A DNA stretch of 64,000 nucleotides from Reinekea marinisedimentorum (lineage in GTDB: Bacteria; Pseudomonadota; Gammaproteobacteria; Pseudomonadales; Natronospirillaceae). Within the stretch, counting starts at the first letter, position 1, and every line of letters starts with the position of its first letter. The position numbers and the translations under genes were made by a program. Shown here one piece after another: positions 1-7,379 of this stretch. The stretch is taken from NCBI RefSeq assembly GCF_004341165.1, contig NZ_SLZR01000017.1:1-64000 (forward strand), read 5' to 3'. The notes below the pieces were generated by a model. The model ran no database searches, was not told the DNA's origin, and was given only the letters and a program-made list of their open reading frames with translations.

Positions 1-198
1 CCAAACCGCCTCCAGCGGGTCTTCGCGAGTTCGCCAATTGCGCTCGTTCTTGCTTCGAGGGGTTGTGGATTGTTCGATGCGTCGCCCGGATCGGACGGAG
101 ATGCCTGCCTTGGCGGCTGCGGTTTCCTGGGTGGCACCCTGTTGTCGATGCTGCATGTACAGCTCCTCTTGTCGGTTGGTGATGTGATGACCTGGCAC
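1..198 (-). CDS. istA: IS21-family transposase IstA, N-terminal fragment at window edge
   Basis: Translated on the minus strand from a GTG at 198, the frame is open to the window edge for 66 codons. It begins VPGHHITNRQEELYMQHR and continues through an AAAKAGIS helix-turn-helix-like stretch with RRIE, to an R-T-R-E-D-P-L-E-A-V-W motif. This matches the N-terminus of IstA transposases of the IS21 group, whose DNA-binding helix-turn-helix is followed by an RTRxDPL motif. The catalytic core and the IstB ATPase gene would lie to the left. The gene is truncated only by the window. GTG is chosen as start because family members start with M-P-G at this point. Confidence 0.8.
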   Translation of the reverse strand, partial: MPGHHITNRQEELYMQHRQQGATQETAAAKAGISVRSGRRIEQSTTPRSKNERNWRTREDPLEAVW

Positions 199-294
199 CT
201 TGTACTCCGTAGTGGATAACAAGATGCCGATTGTCACACCAACCGGCCAAGATAGTTGTCGTCAACCGGTCACGCTAATTGTCGCCGAACACAC
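1..294 (-). mobile_element. End of an IS21-family insertion sequence (partial)
   Basis: The left edge of the window lies inside an insertion sequence. It reads leftwards and carries the start of an IstA-type transposase. Between the transposase start and about position 293-295 are two similar repeats, at roughly 239-260 and 263-283. Both contain CAACCGG and end in TTGTC, the kind of multiple terminal repeats seen at IS21-family ends. The outer tip reads TGT on the minus strand and touches integrase coding sequence. The other IS end and any target duplication lie outside the window, so the exact tip is uncertain by a few bases. Confidence 0.75.
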
Positions 295-1243
295 AGTTAA
301 CAAATATCTAAAAGACTACGCCAAAAAGCCTTTAATCAATATTACAGAAGAGATAGTAAAGAAAGAGCACGCCCGAATATCTGCGTTTAGCCATGCGCAG
401 GCTGATGCCGTTATGCGGCTACTGCGTGCCATATTTAACTACGCCAAATATGAATACAGGGGTGTGGATAACTCGTTCATCTTTGCTCTGAACCCAGTGG
501 AAATACTTAGCCACCACCGGCTATGGAACAATGTAGGCCGCCGCAACACCCGAATCACTATAGGCCAGCTGCCAGACTGGTTTAAAGGGCTTGAGGCCGT
601 TAGGCAAACTGGTGACAGCTTTACTGTTGCGGTATGCGACCTGGCAGAAATGGCCATACTTACCGGCCTGCGCCGCTCTGAACTACTTAGCCTACGTTGG
701 GAGCAAGTAAACCTTACTGAGAAAACCTACTACCTGAGTAAAACCAAAAACGGCGAACCTTTGGAATTACCTATAGGTGACAGAGTATTGGAAATTCTTC
801 AAAGCCGGTACAAAGTAAAAGATGTTATCGGTTTTGTATTCAATACTGACAATGCTTACGGCGTTATCAAGGAACCTAAAAAAGCCCTAACCAAAATACG
901 CACCGAAACCGGCATTGAGTTTTCGCTACATGATCTTCGCCGTACCTTCACCACAACAGCGGAATCAATAAACGTTGGTCAGTATATGATCAAGCGACTG
1001 CTAAACCACAAAACCCGCCGTGATGATGTTACCGCCGGTTATATTGTTCTTACGCCTGAAGAACTGCGAGTGCCTGCTCAACAAATTGAAAACAGAATAT
1101 TAGAGCATGCGGGCATTCTACTTTCTGAGGACACACATAAAAATGAAGGCTCAACAGATAAAACCTTGTTGGAATTACTAGCCAAACTTTCGGAAAAGCA
1201 AAAGCAGGACTTAATAGAATCAATCAAGGAAGAAAATAAATGA
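200..1243 (+). pseudogene. Tyrosine site-specific integrase, 5' part replaced by IS21 end
   Basis: The C-terminal catalytic domain is intact. It has Arg158 in TGLRRSELL, a Lys around 183, His244 and Arg247 in HDLRRT, His270 in LLNH and the nucleophile Tyr281. Core-binding-domain similarity begins only near residue 32 (TVNKYLKDY), exactly where the IS21 end stops. The first ~31 codons of the open frame are therefore IS sequence, and the arm-binding domain and the first core-binding residues are missing (phage integrases are usually 350-420 aa before such a loss). The enzyme normally excises and inserts the element at a tRNA. Here it is probably inactive in that role, although a short protein could still be made from the IS-derived start. 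Its stop overlaps the next gene by ATGA. Confidence 0.8.
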
Positions 1244-1671
1244 TCAAACTGTTTAAGGCATTGGCATTTGTATTATTTACCACCCTTTTAGCCACCAGTT
1301 CAATCGCTATAGGAAAGCTGGAAATGCCTGAAGGGATGAGGCTTCATTTAGATCATTACTTGAATACTGGTGATTTAGCTTATTCGTACAACTGGGATGG
1401 ATATCCATATCGGTCTGAGAGAATACAAATCAGCACGGAAAAAGTTAAGAAAATGCTAGACGAAGCAATTGCTATTTATATTGAAAACGGGCATGTCAAA
1501 TACAACCCATGCTCAAATATCTACGGATATAAGTACCCCGCGCAAAATGTAAAAACAGTATTCTACAGACTGACAGAAACGGGATTCTTAATAATAACTG
1601 CGAATGAAGGCAGTGAACTCTTTGAATATATTGAAGGGCAGCTCTGCGAGGTGCCTAAACAGAAAAGCTAA
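1240..1671 (+). CDS. Small exported protein of unknown function
   Basis: A 143-residue protein. Residues 1-23 form a typical signal peptide: a Lys near the start, then the hydrophobic stretch ALAFVLFTTLLATSSIA. The mature part is rich in Tyr and charged residues, with two cysteines (CSNIYGYK and QLCEVP) that could form a periplasmic disulfide. I do not recognise the family. The start codon overlaps the integrase stop (ATGA), so the gene is translationally coupled to the integrase and is likely affected by the IS insertion upstream. It is AT-rich like the rest of the element. Function unknown; it could be cargo. Confidence 0.6.
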   Translation: MIKLFKALAFVLFTTLLATSSIAIGKLEMPEGMRLHLDHYLNTGDLAYSYNWDGYPYRSERIQISTEKVKKMLDEAIAIYIENGHVKYNPCSNIYGYKYPAQNVKTVFYRLTETGFLIITANEGSELFEYIEGQLCEVPKQKS

Positions 1672-1733
1672 CCACACGATTCCATGAATTTATAGGAATT
1701 CAACCATCAAAACTAAGCGAGCGTGAGTAAAGC

Positions 1734-2447
1734 ATGAGTAACGAAGATGACAGCCCAGCATATGACCCTTGGGCAGATTTCGAAGACGAGTCAGAACCAT
1801 ACACCCCCCTAAGCGAAAGACAAAAAATTGAGCAGCGACAGCAACGAGTATCTGTTCTAGAAAATATTGAGTTACAAGCTCAACTATTAAATGAATTTAC
1901 TTGCTTAGACTCATGGGCGCTCTTTAGTGAAGCAATCCCTTTAGCCATGGGAATCCACCCGAAACATTCAGACTCGATTGGGCTAATCGACTTTGAAATG
2001 TTCAACGATATATCAAGGCTAGCCCGTGCAACTATCGGTGCAAATTCACTAGTTCTAAACCCTTCAGACAAAGAAGAGCTATGGAGGGTAAAGCCTAAAG
2101 AATTTGCACAATGGCTAATATCTAAGAAAATCAACATGATTGAGCCATTGCGAGCCATAACTTCCGACAAGCCTTCAAAGCAAAAGAAGGCAGACCCGAG
2201 CATAAAAGAACCAAGCGCCAGGCTTGAGCGTTTTGCCGCAGTTAGAGAAAAAATATTTATAGCGGCTTTAGCTGTACTCGCTAACTATCGCGATCAGTGC
2301 ATTGGTAAAAGCGGGCATGTCTCGGCAAACGCCATATATGATGTCATGAACGACAAAGCGTTAATCTGGTTTGAAGATGGTGAACTACCTCTTGATGATC
2401 GAACGATAATAGATCATATTTCGAAAGCGATCAAAACAGCCAAATAA
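1734..2447 (+). CDS. Hypothetical element protein, 237 aa
   Basis: I do not recognise this protein. The first ~35 residues are acidic and proline-rich (EDDSPAYDPWADFEDESEPY). They are followed by a mostly helical region containing LAMGIHPKHSD, which resembles small proteins coded by proteobacterial islands. A basic linker (KPSKQKKADPSIKEPSARLERF) leads to a C-terminal helical domain (residues ~165-237) ending in DRTIIDHISKAIKTAK. It has no signal peptide or membrane segment. It lies 62 bases after the secreted protein and 28 bases before the nuclease-like gene in the same direction. It may be co-transcribed with that gene and could be its partner, but no function can be assigned. Confidence 0.55.
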   Translation: MSNEDDSPAYDPWADFEDESEPYTPLSERQKIEQRQQRVSVLENIELQAQLLNEFTCLDSWALFSEAIPLAMGIHPKHSDSIGLIDFEMFNDISRLARATIGANSLVLNPSDKEELWRVKPKEFAQWLISKKINMIEPLRAITSDKPSKQKKADPSIKEPSARLERFAAVREKIFIAALAVLANYRDQCIGKSGHVSANAIYDVMNDKALIWFEDGELPLDDRTIIDHISKAIKTAK

Positions 2448-2475
2448 TCTCATATGAGCCTAGGAGCCATTCAAT

Positions 2476-4476
2476 TTGAATTCTAGTATCAAGCTTCCAG
2501 ATTACTTACAAAACATAACTTTCAACAAGTTCAGGGCCCCCGCAACCAGCCTTGAAACTGACCTTCCTTTTGAGTTATTGGAACCACGCATATTTGAAAG
2601 GCTTTGCTGCGATCTAGTTCACAAAAGACTCAACCTAACGCTTACAGATGAAGTGATAGATATCTTGCCAATTGGAGAATCCGGCCAAAAACAATATGGT
2701 GCAGATATTTTTCTAAAGAACAACGAGAATGGCAAAGGAGAGGTTACTCTCTATGAAGTTAAACGTGTTAAATCTTATACATTAAGTGACTATAAGAAGG
2801 CTGTATCAAGATTTTTAAATAACTATGACAACTGGGGTTTTGATATCACCCAATTCAATCTTTTTGTGGCTGATAACATATCTGCAGAAAGCATTGCTTT
2901 ATGGCAACGTGAAGCGATGAAGCTATCTAAAAAGAACATTAGCTATAGGGTTATACCTAGCTCTACATTAAATAAATGGATCAGAAGATTTCCAGAGCTA
3001 GTATATAAATATTTTCACCCTGCCTGGACTGAGATGCTATTTGGTGAATCAGCAATATGGCACTTAGAAAAATATGGTATTTGGTCCTATGAGGAACCCG
3101 CTTGCTGGGTGAACTACACAACCCCCAAAAAAACGCTTTATCATGACACATTAACTTACATTAACGACCATGTGAAAATTCATGCTTATTTACCTACCAT
3201 TGAAAAGAATAGCGCCAGTTGCTTTATTGAGTTTCGAAACGGTAGATTTTCTCATGTTCTCTTAACTCTCAATCACAAGCAGTTAGTCAACAATTTTTTC
3301 GTGGCTGCAAACTTTCCTATAAATGAAACATCTAGGCCATTTTTAACAAAAAGAATAGATAGTGATGATTACTACTGCGATATCGGTAATTGTAGGATCA
3401 GCCTAACTCTACATGAAGCTGAAAGCTTTTGTGAGGCTTTAGATGTTTGTTCGGAAGAATATTGCCAAAATGTAGAAAATATCGAAGACACATGGAGATC
3501 AAAGAACTTCAACTATCACATAAACTCAACCGAAAATATTCCTATGCTTAAAGTCAATCGAAGCTTATGGTCTCTGCTGCTTGATTTTTCTAGGTACCAT
3601 GACGCATTTAATACAACCGGTCCCTGGAGCATATTTGATAGCTGTCCTGGGTGGCTAAAGGTATATACCAAGCATGCATCAAAAAATATGGATGCAGGGT
3701 ATCACGTGTTTATTACTCCAATGGGTGACGATAATAGCTTTTCAAACTTCAGAAAAAGCGATGACGATGTAATATTAACTTGGCAACCACCAAACGATAG
3801 AGCATTGTCCACAGACAATGCTATTATCAACCCTAGAAGATATTGGGATATCGAAACAACTCACAATTGGATTCGTTTTGAGTTAATCCCAAGGGCGCTA
3901 GAATGGGAAAAAGAAATTAGAAAAAAACCACTTAAAGAAAGAGTCAAGAGTATTGTCCTCAGAAGTAACGGCCAATTCCCTAACTATGACCCTCAAAAAT
4001 ATAGCAAATCTCTTTTTACTGAATCCCCGTCGTCTAAAATAAACACTTCAGGCAGTGTTAAAAGCCTATTGTTTGTAGTGAATGAACTACAGTCATTCTT
4101 TAACAGACATGTAAATAGCGCCTACATCGACCATGACAGCTATAAAAACTTGTTTCATGTCCTTAGTGAAGTTTTATCTAAATCCGATAGTAATGACTTC
4201 TCATACCTTCATGGGAATCTGAGTTACCTTGAGGCATCAGATATGAGCTCACTTATTAGATCAATAAGAGAACATCCATATGGGGAGAAATCAGGGTGTG
4301 GAAACTCATTCCGTATAGATTGCGTACTGCGATGCATACAAGTTTCTTTACGAGATTATAAAAGCCACCTAAACAATTATGAAATTCGAGGCTTAATTAA
4401 TGACTTAACTCCATTAATTAAAATCGTAGAAAGGCGAATGCTATTGATACGACAGACTCGATTTTTCAATCAATAA
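2476..4476 (+). CDS. Large protein with N-terminal PD-(D/E)XK (Mrr-like) nuclease domain
   Basis: A 666-residue protein starting at TTG, with AGGAG nine bases upstream. Residues ~33-155 look like a restriction-endonuclease fold. They show Glu41 in FERLCCDLV, Asp77 in YGADIFL and Glu94-x-Lys96 in LYEVKRV, the E...D...ExK layout of Mrr/PD-(D/E)XK enzymes. The remaining ~500 residues are not recognised; they contain many aromatic and charged residues and no Walker motif, so no motor is evident. It sits after the 237-aa gene, in an element that also carries a retron. A role in anti-phage defence by DNA or RNA cleavage is therefore a reasonable inference, not a demonstrated fact. It is strongly AT-rich. 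Confidence 0.6.
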   Translation: MNSSIKLPDYLQNITFNKFRAPATSLETDLPFELLEPRIFERLCCDLVHKRLNLTLTDEVIDILPIGESGQKQYGADIFLKNNENGKGEVTLYEVKRVKSYTLSDYKKAVSRFLNNYDNWGFDITQFNLFVADNISAESIALWQREAMKLSKKNISYRVIPSSTLNKWIRRFPELVYKYFHPAWTEMLFGESAIWHLEKYGIWSYEEPACWVNYTTPKKTLYHDTLTYINDHVKIHAYLPTIEKNSASCFIEFRNGRFSHVLLTLNHKQLVNNFFVAANFPINETSRPFLTKRIDSDDYYCDIGNCRISLTLHEAESFCEALDVCSEEYCQNVENIEDTWRSKNFNYHINSTENIPMLKVNRSLWSLLLDFSRYHDAFNTTGPWSIFDSCPGWLKVYTKHASKNMDAGYHVFITPMGDDNSFSNFRKSDDDVILTWQPPNDRALSTDNAIINPRRYWDIETTHNWIRFELIPRALEWEKEIRKKPLKERVKSIVLRSNGQFPNYDPQKYSKSLFTESPSSKINTSGSVKSLLFVVNELQSFFNRHVNSAYIDHDSYKNLFHVLSEVLSKSDSNDFSYLHGNLSYLEASDMSSLIRSIREHPYGEKSGCGNSFRIDCVLRCIQVSLRDYKSHLNNYEIRGLINDLTPLIKIVERRMLLIRQTRFFNQ

Positions 4477-4520
4477 TAGAACAACTCATTTTACGAGCCA
4501 CCCCACCGAATTTAACTACG

Positions 4521-4544
4521 TACGAAGTTAAGGTTAACTTCGTA
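4521..4544. promoter_or_regulatory. Perfect palindrome upstream of the AlpA-like gene (operator-like)
   Basis: Two perfect 11-base arms, TACGAAGTTAA and TTAACTTCGTA, are separated by GG. They lie 45 bases after the nuclease-like gene and 62 bases before the AlpA-like start. The size and symmetry suit a dimeric repressor operator. No T-run follows, so a terminator is less likely. Confidence 0.45.
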
Positions 4545-4605
4545 ACCATCTAGGTCAATAGCATTCATTATCCCCCTCAGAAATAAAACGAACTGAGGTG
4601 AACTA

Positions 4606-4800
4606 ATGACTTACTACCAGAATGATCAACTATTAACCCCAAACCAAGCCTCCGAAATCCTAGGCGTATCGGTCCAAACCCTTGCAATCTGGCGCTGCAA
4701 CAAACGCTACAACCTGAATTACGTAAAAGTAGGCCGTTACGTGCGTTATCGCTATGCCGATATCCTCGCCTTCATTGAAGCTCAAACCGTAGTTGCGTAA
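4606..4800 (+). CDS. AlpA/excisionase-type helix-turn-helix regulator
   Basis: A 64-residue protein almost entirely made of a MerR-like winged helix-turn-helix. LLTPNQASEILGVSVQTLAIW forms the helix-turn-helix. It is followed by a wing with VKVGRYVRYRYADILAFIEAQ, the typical ending of AlpA/Xis (HTH_17) proteins. Such proteins control integrase or replication genes of prophages and satellites, or assist excision. A good ribosome-binding site (GAGGTG) precedes the ATG by five bases. It follows an 11-base palindrome that could be its own or another regulator's operator. It lies just upstream of the replication region, suggesting control of element replication. Confidence 0.8.
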   Translation: MTYYQNDQLLTPNQASEILGVSVQTLAIWRCNKRYNLNYVKVGRYVRYRYADILAFIEAQTVVA

Positions 4801-4811
4801 GGGGGTTGAAC

Positions 4812-5063
4812 ATGACTTCCAACAAGCCACACACAAAAGGCAAACGCAGCAACACCCGACCTATAGGTAAGCACTACCCTAACCCTAAATCCCGTAGGGT
4901 TGGGGTCTACCTCGTTTGCATTGCGGGGTTTGGGGTTTTAATGCTGATTTTACAGGTAGCCATATTGGCTAGACCCAGCGTGTGCTCTGGGGTTTTGGGG
5001 TCTGACCCCAAACCTACTGTGGTCGCTAAAAACGATCTAAAACCCCTAGACCCTTGGAAATAA
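4812..5063 (+). CDS. Small single-span membrane protein overlapping the replication-origin region
   Basis: An 83-residue frame. A basic N-terminus (SNKPHTKGKRSNTRPIGKH) is followed by one membrane span at about residues 30-52 (VGVYLVCIAGFGVLMLILQV) and a short tail. ATG at 4812 is preferred because AAGGGGG lies six bases upstream; a TTG two codons earlier is possible. The DNA is unusual: it contains several GGGGTCT motifs, CCCTAA runs and a strong hairpin, so the region may act mainly as a replication origin. The family is not recognised. Whether the protein is made is uncertain. Confidence 0.4.
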   Translation: MTSNKPHTKGKRSNTRPIGKHYPNPKSRRVGVYLVCIAGFGVLMLILQVAILARPSVCSGVLGSDPKPTVVAKNDLKPLDPWK

Positions 5064-5081
5064 GCGGGGTCTAGGGTTTTT
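4902..5081. other. Candidate rolling-circle replication origin: hairpins and GGGGTCT repeats
   Basis: Directly upstream of the replication initiator, GGGGTCT occurs at 4902, 4997 and 5066 in the same orientation, with an inverted copy near 5043-5054. A perfect 9-base hairpin (TTTGGGGTC, one-base loop, GACCCCAAA) lies at 4994-5012. A second inverted repeat (AAAACCCCTAGACCC with GGGTCTAGGGTTTT, one bulge) lies at 5039-5080. HUH initiators nick at hairpins near their own gene, so this is a plausible origin. The nick site cannot be identified by eye. Confidence 0.45.
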
Positions 5082-6690
5082 GGATCAGAAAAAGCTAGAT
5101 CAGCGATTATCCGTAATCGGTACGCCTGAGTGCCGCACTTTTGCACGTGAGATATTTATAGCTCACATGCCGGTTTCCTTGATCCTGAAATCGTATTACG
5201 TACGCACAGCAAAATATGAAGGCTATGTTGAAGCAAACCGGAAACTTGGCCGAATTAATAAGCGTCTAACCTGGCATGACGGCGGTACGTTCATTTTTGA
5301 TGATTCCCGGGTGAAGCACCTGGCTATTATTTACAGCGGCGCGGCAAAGGGCATTTTTGACAAAAGGCTAAAGAAAACCTCTTCACTTCTTACTGCTGTA
5401 AAAGCGGTACGCACCTACCTGCACACCAACAGCATTACCGGCTACTTTCCTAAGAACCTTGAAACTCGTTCAGATGAGCAGCTAATGGGCTTTGTTGTCC
5501 GTACATTCGATGAAGGATTCTGGCGTAGGCACTTACGCCGCATCTCAGAGCAAACCATTGAATCTGTACTGCGTGAGCTAGGCGCAACTAAGAAGCAGGT
5601 AGCGCCATACATTTCTAACTTCAGCTACAGCAAGAAAAAGCTAAACCGGCGCCGTAACCGTGTTTTCTTAGAAACTCACAAAGCCGTTTCTGAGTCTGGT
5701 GAAGAAGTCAGCCTAGAAAAAGCTAACGAGTCTTCTGTGTCTAACCCTAAGAACCGAGTCGCTGAACTCATGGTGCGTATGCGTGGGCAAGAAGAATTCG
5801 CACGCGAAGAAGGCCGTACAGCCCTATTTATGACGATGACCTGCCCTAGCGCTTATCACGCTTTTATGGGTAGCTCTGGCCGGGCCAACCCAAATTTCAA
5901 GGGCTTTAACCCTAAGCAGGGCCTAGAGTATCTGAACTCAACATGGCAACGAATAAGAGATGAGATCAAGAAAAACAAGATTCAAACCTTTGGTATGCGC
6001 GTATGCGAGCCTCACCATGACGGTACACCTCACTTTCACTTTTTGATTTATATCGAAAAAGATGATGTTCAGAAATACAAAGAAATATTCAAGAAGCATT
6101 GCCTGAAAGTCGATGGTGACGAACAGGGCGCAGAAGAGCACCGCTGTGACATTGAAGAACTGGACGTTAAAAACGGCTCTCCTACAGGTTACTTAGCCAA
6201 GTACATATCCAAAAACATCAACGGCGAAGGCGTAGGTGAAGATTTTGAAGCCGATCTTGATGCTACTGCTTCATCTGACCGCGTCAGCGCCTGGGCTTCT
6301 CTATGGGGTATTCGCCAGTTTTCAGAGATTAATACCATTCCGGTAACGGTTTACCGTGAATGCCGCCGTTTAAAAGGTCAACTAACAGGTGAAAAAGCAG
6401 GAAAAGCGGAAGAAGTTCGCGCCGCGGCTGATAAGGCAGACTATGCCGCCTATATGCGTGCCATGGGCGGTCCAAATACTAAACGTACTGATTTAGTTCT
6501 GCGTGCGTTCCATATTCTGAAAGATAAGAAAAACAAGTTTAACGAGGCAGTTACTCGTTTACTGGGGTTGCTGGATAAGGCCAGCAATGAAGTTATTCAG
6601 ACTAAGCCTGAAGAATGGTCTATTCAGCCACTGTGGATGGTGGTTGATCAAGAGGCGGCGCAGCCGCCTCCCTTGGAGTACTGGCAATAA
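5080..6690 (+). CDS. GpA-type HUH replication endonuclease (rolling-circle initiator)
   Basis: A 536-residue protein of the phage P2 replication-gene-A class. The HUH metal-binding motif is at His318 and His320 (GTPHFHFLIY). The nicking-tyrosine motif follows at residues ~370-375 (GYLAKYISKNI), where Tyr371 and Tyr375 are the candidate nucleophiles. Such proteins nick one strand at the origin and drive rolling-circle replication with host helicase. The start is uncertain: TTG at 5080 follows AGGG, and ATG at 5167 is an alternative. It lies right after a hairpin-rich region that may be its origin. P2 GpA is longer (about 760 aa), so this is a compact version typical of satellites and small integrated elements. 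It gives this capsid-less element autonomous replication potential. Confidence 0.82.
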   Translation: MDQKKLDQRLSVIGTPECRTFAREIFIAHMPVSLILKSYYVRTAKYEGYVEANRKLGRINKRLTWHDGGTFIFDDSRVKHLAIIYSGAAKGIFDKRLKKTSSLLTAVKAVRTYLHTNSITGYFPKNLETRSDEQLMGFVVRTFDEGFWRRHLRRISEQTIESVLRELGATKKQVAPYISNFSYSKKKLNRRRNRVFLETHKAVSESGEEVSLEKANESSVSNPKNRVAELMVRMRGQEEFAREEGRTALFMTMTCPSAYHAFMGSSGRANPNFKGFNPKQGLEYLNSTWQRIRDEIKKNKIQTFGMRVCEPHHDGTPHFHFLIYIEKDDVQKYKEIFKKHCLKVDGDEQGAEEHRCDIEELDVKNGSPTGYLAKYISKNINGEGVGEDFEADLDATASSDRVSAWASLWGIRQFSEINTIPVTVYRECRRLKGQLTGEKAGKAEEVRAAADKADYAAYMRAMGGPNTKRTDLVLRAFHILKDKKNKFNEAVTRLLGLLDKASNEVIQTKPEEWSIQPLWMVVDQEAAQPPPLEYWQ

Positions 6691-6698
6691 GTGTAGAA

Positions 6699-7379
6699 TC
6701 AAAATTCAAAACGAGATTGCGTAATACTAATGAAAGGCTGCTGCAAGTGACCACTACTTTGATCGATTTCCAACAAACCCCCAATAAAATCTGCAACATC
6801 AAGGCCACTACTTTCTAAAAACTCAATCTCACCATCTATATATTCTATCCATTGCTTACGCTTATGAACTAATACAGGGCTATTTAGGTTTAATAGCTCA
6901 ATAGTGTATTCAGCTTTTTTAATTTCTTCCGCTTCAAGGCTTGCATTTGGGAAAACCTCACCAGAAGAAAGATAGACAATAAATTCATTTACATTGCACT
7001 CTGTGCAAAATAAAAATTTTTCTTCATCAAGAAAAGCTCTTTTATAGTGTCCACCAAAGTACTCTTCTTTATTGATTGTACGCAAATCGGTATCGGACAA
7101 AGAGCAAATGATCAGATTGTCAGGCTCGAAAGTTAGTTCGGGGTAGCCCGTTTTAGGTCGAATGTGCTCAATGTGGCAGCCATACCTACTACTGCTAATC
7201 AAAATTTCCGTATACGCGCACAGTCCCTCTTGTTCGCGTAGGAAAGACTCTCTAATTTCCTTTTTATGGGGAGATCTAAACCTTTTCCATGCCTTAACCG
7301 CTTCACTAGCTGTAGCTAGTGGATTGAGTCTCTTATTCTCTAAGGCTTGCGTTGTGCTCACCCTATTAACTTTTCGCAC
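6699..7379 (-). CDS. ptuB: Retron-associated HNH endonuclease, PtuB-like effector
   Basis: A 226-residue protein with a central HNH domain. GLCAYTE (residues ~52-58) is followed by CHIEHIRPK (His69, Glu71, His72) and PDNLIICS (Asn88), the layout of the TIGR02646-like HNH proteins of retrons and Septu systems. It is the last gene of the retron operon and overlaps the ATPase gene by 14 bases, which implies coupled expression. In the related retron Ec78, the ATPase-HNH pair is the toxic effector held in check by the RT-msDNA complex, and was reported to attack tRNA-Tyr. That target is not established for this homologue. Its end faces the replication gene end, with 8 bases between. Confidence 0.88.
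   Translation of the reverse strand: MRKVNRVSTTQALENKRLNPLATASEAVKAWKRFRSPHKKEIRESFLREQEGLCAYTEILISSSRYGCHIEHIRPKTGYPELTFEPDNLIICSLSDTDLRTINKEEYFGGHYKRAFLDEEKFLFCTECNVNEFIVYLSSGEVFPNASLEAEEIKKAEYTIELLNLNSPVLVHKRKQWIEYIDGEIEFLESSGLDVADFIGGLLEIDQSSGHLQQPFISITQSRFEF

Noticed and set aside
4806..6690. Filamentous (inovirus-like) prophage, from a small membrane protein followed by an HUH initiator
   Set aside because: No Zot-like ATPase, adsorption protein or coat gene is present, and the initiator is of the P2 GpA class.
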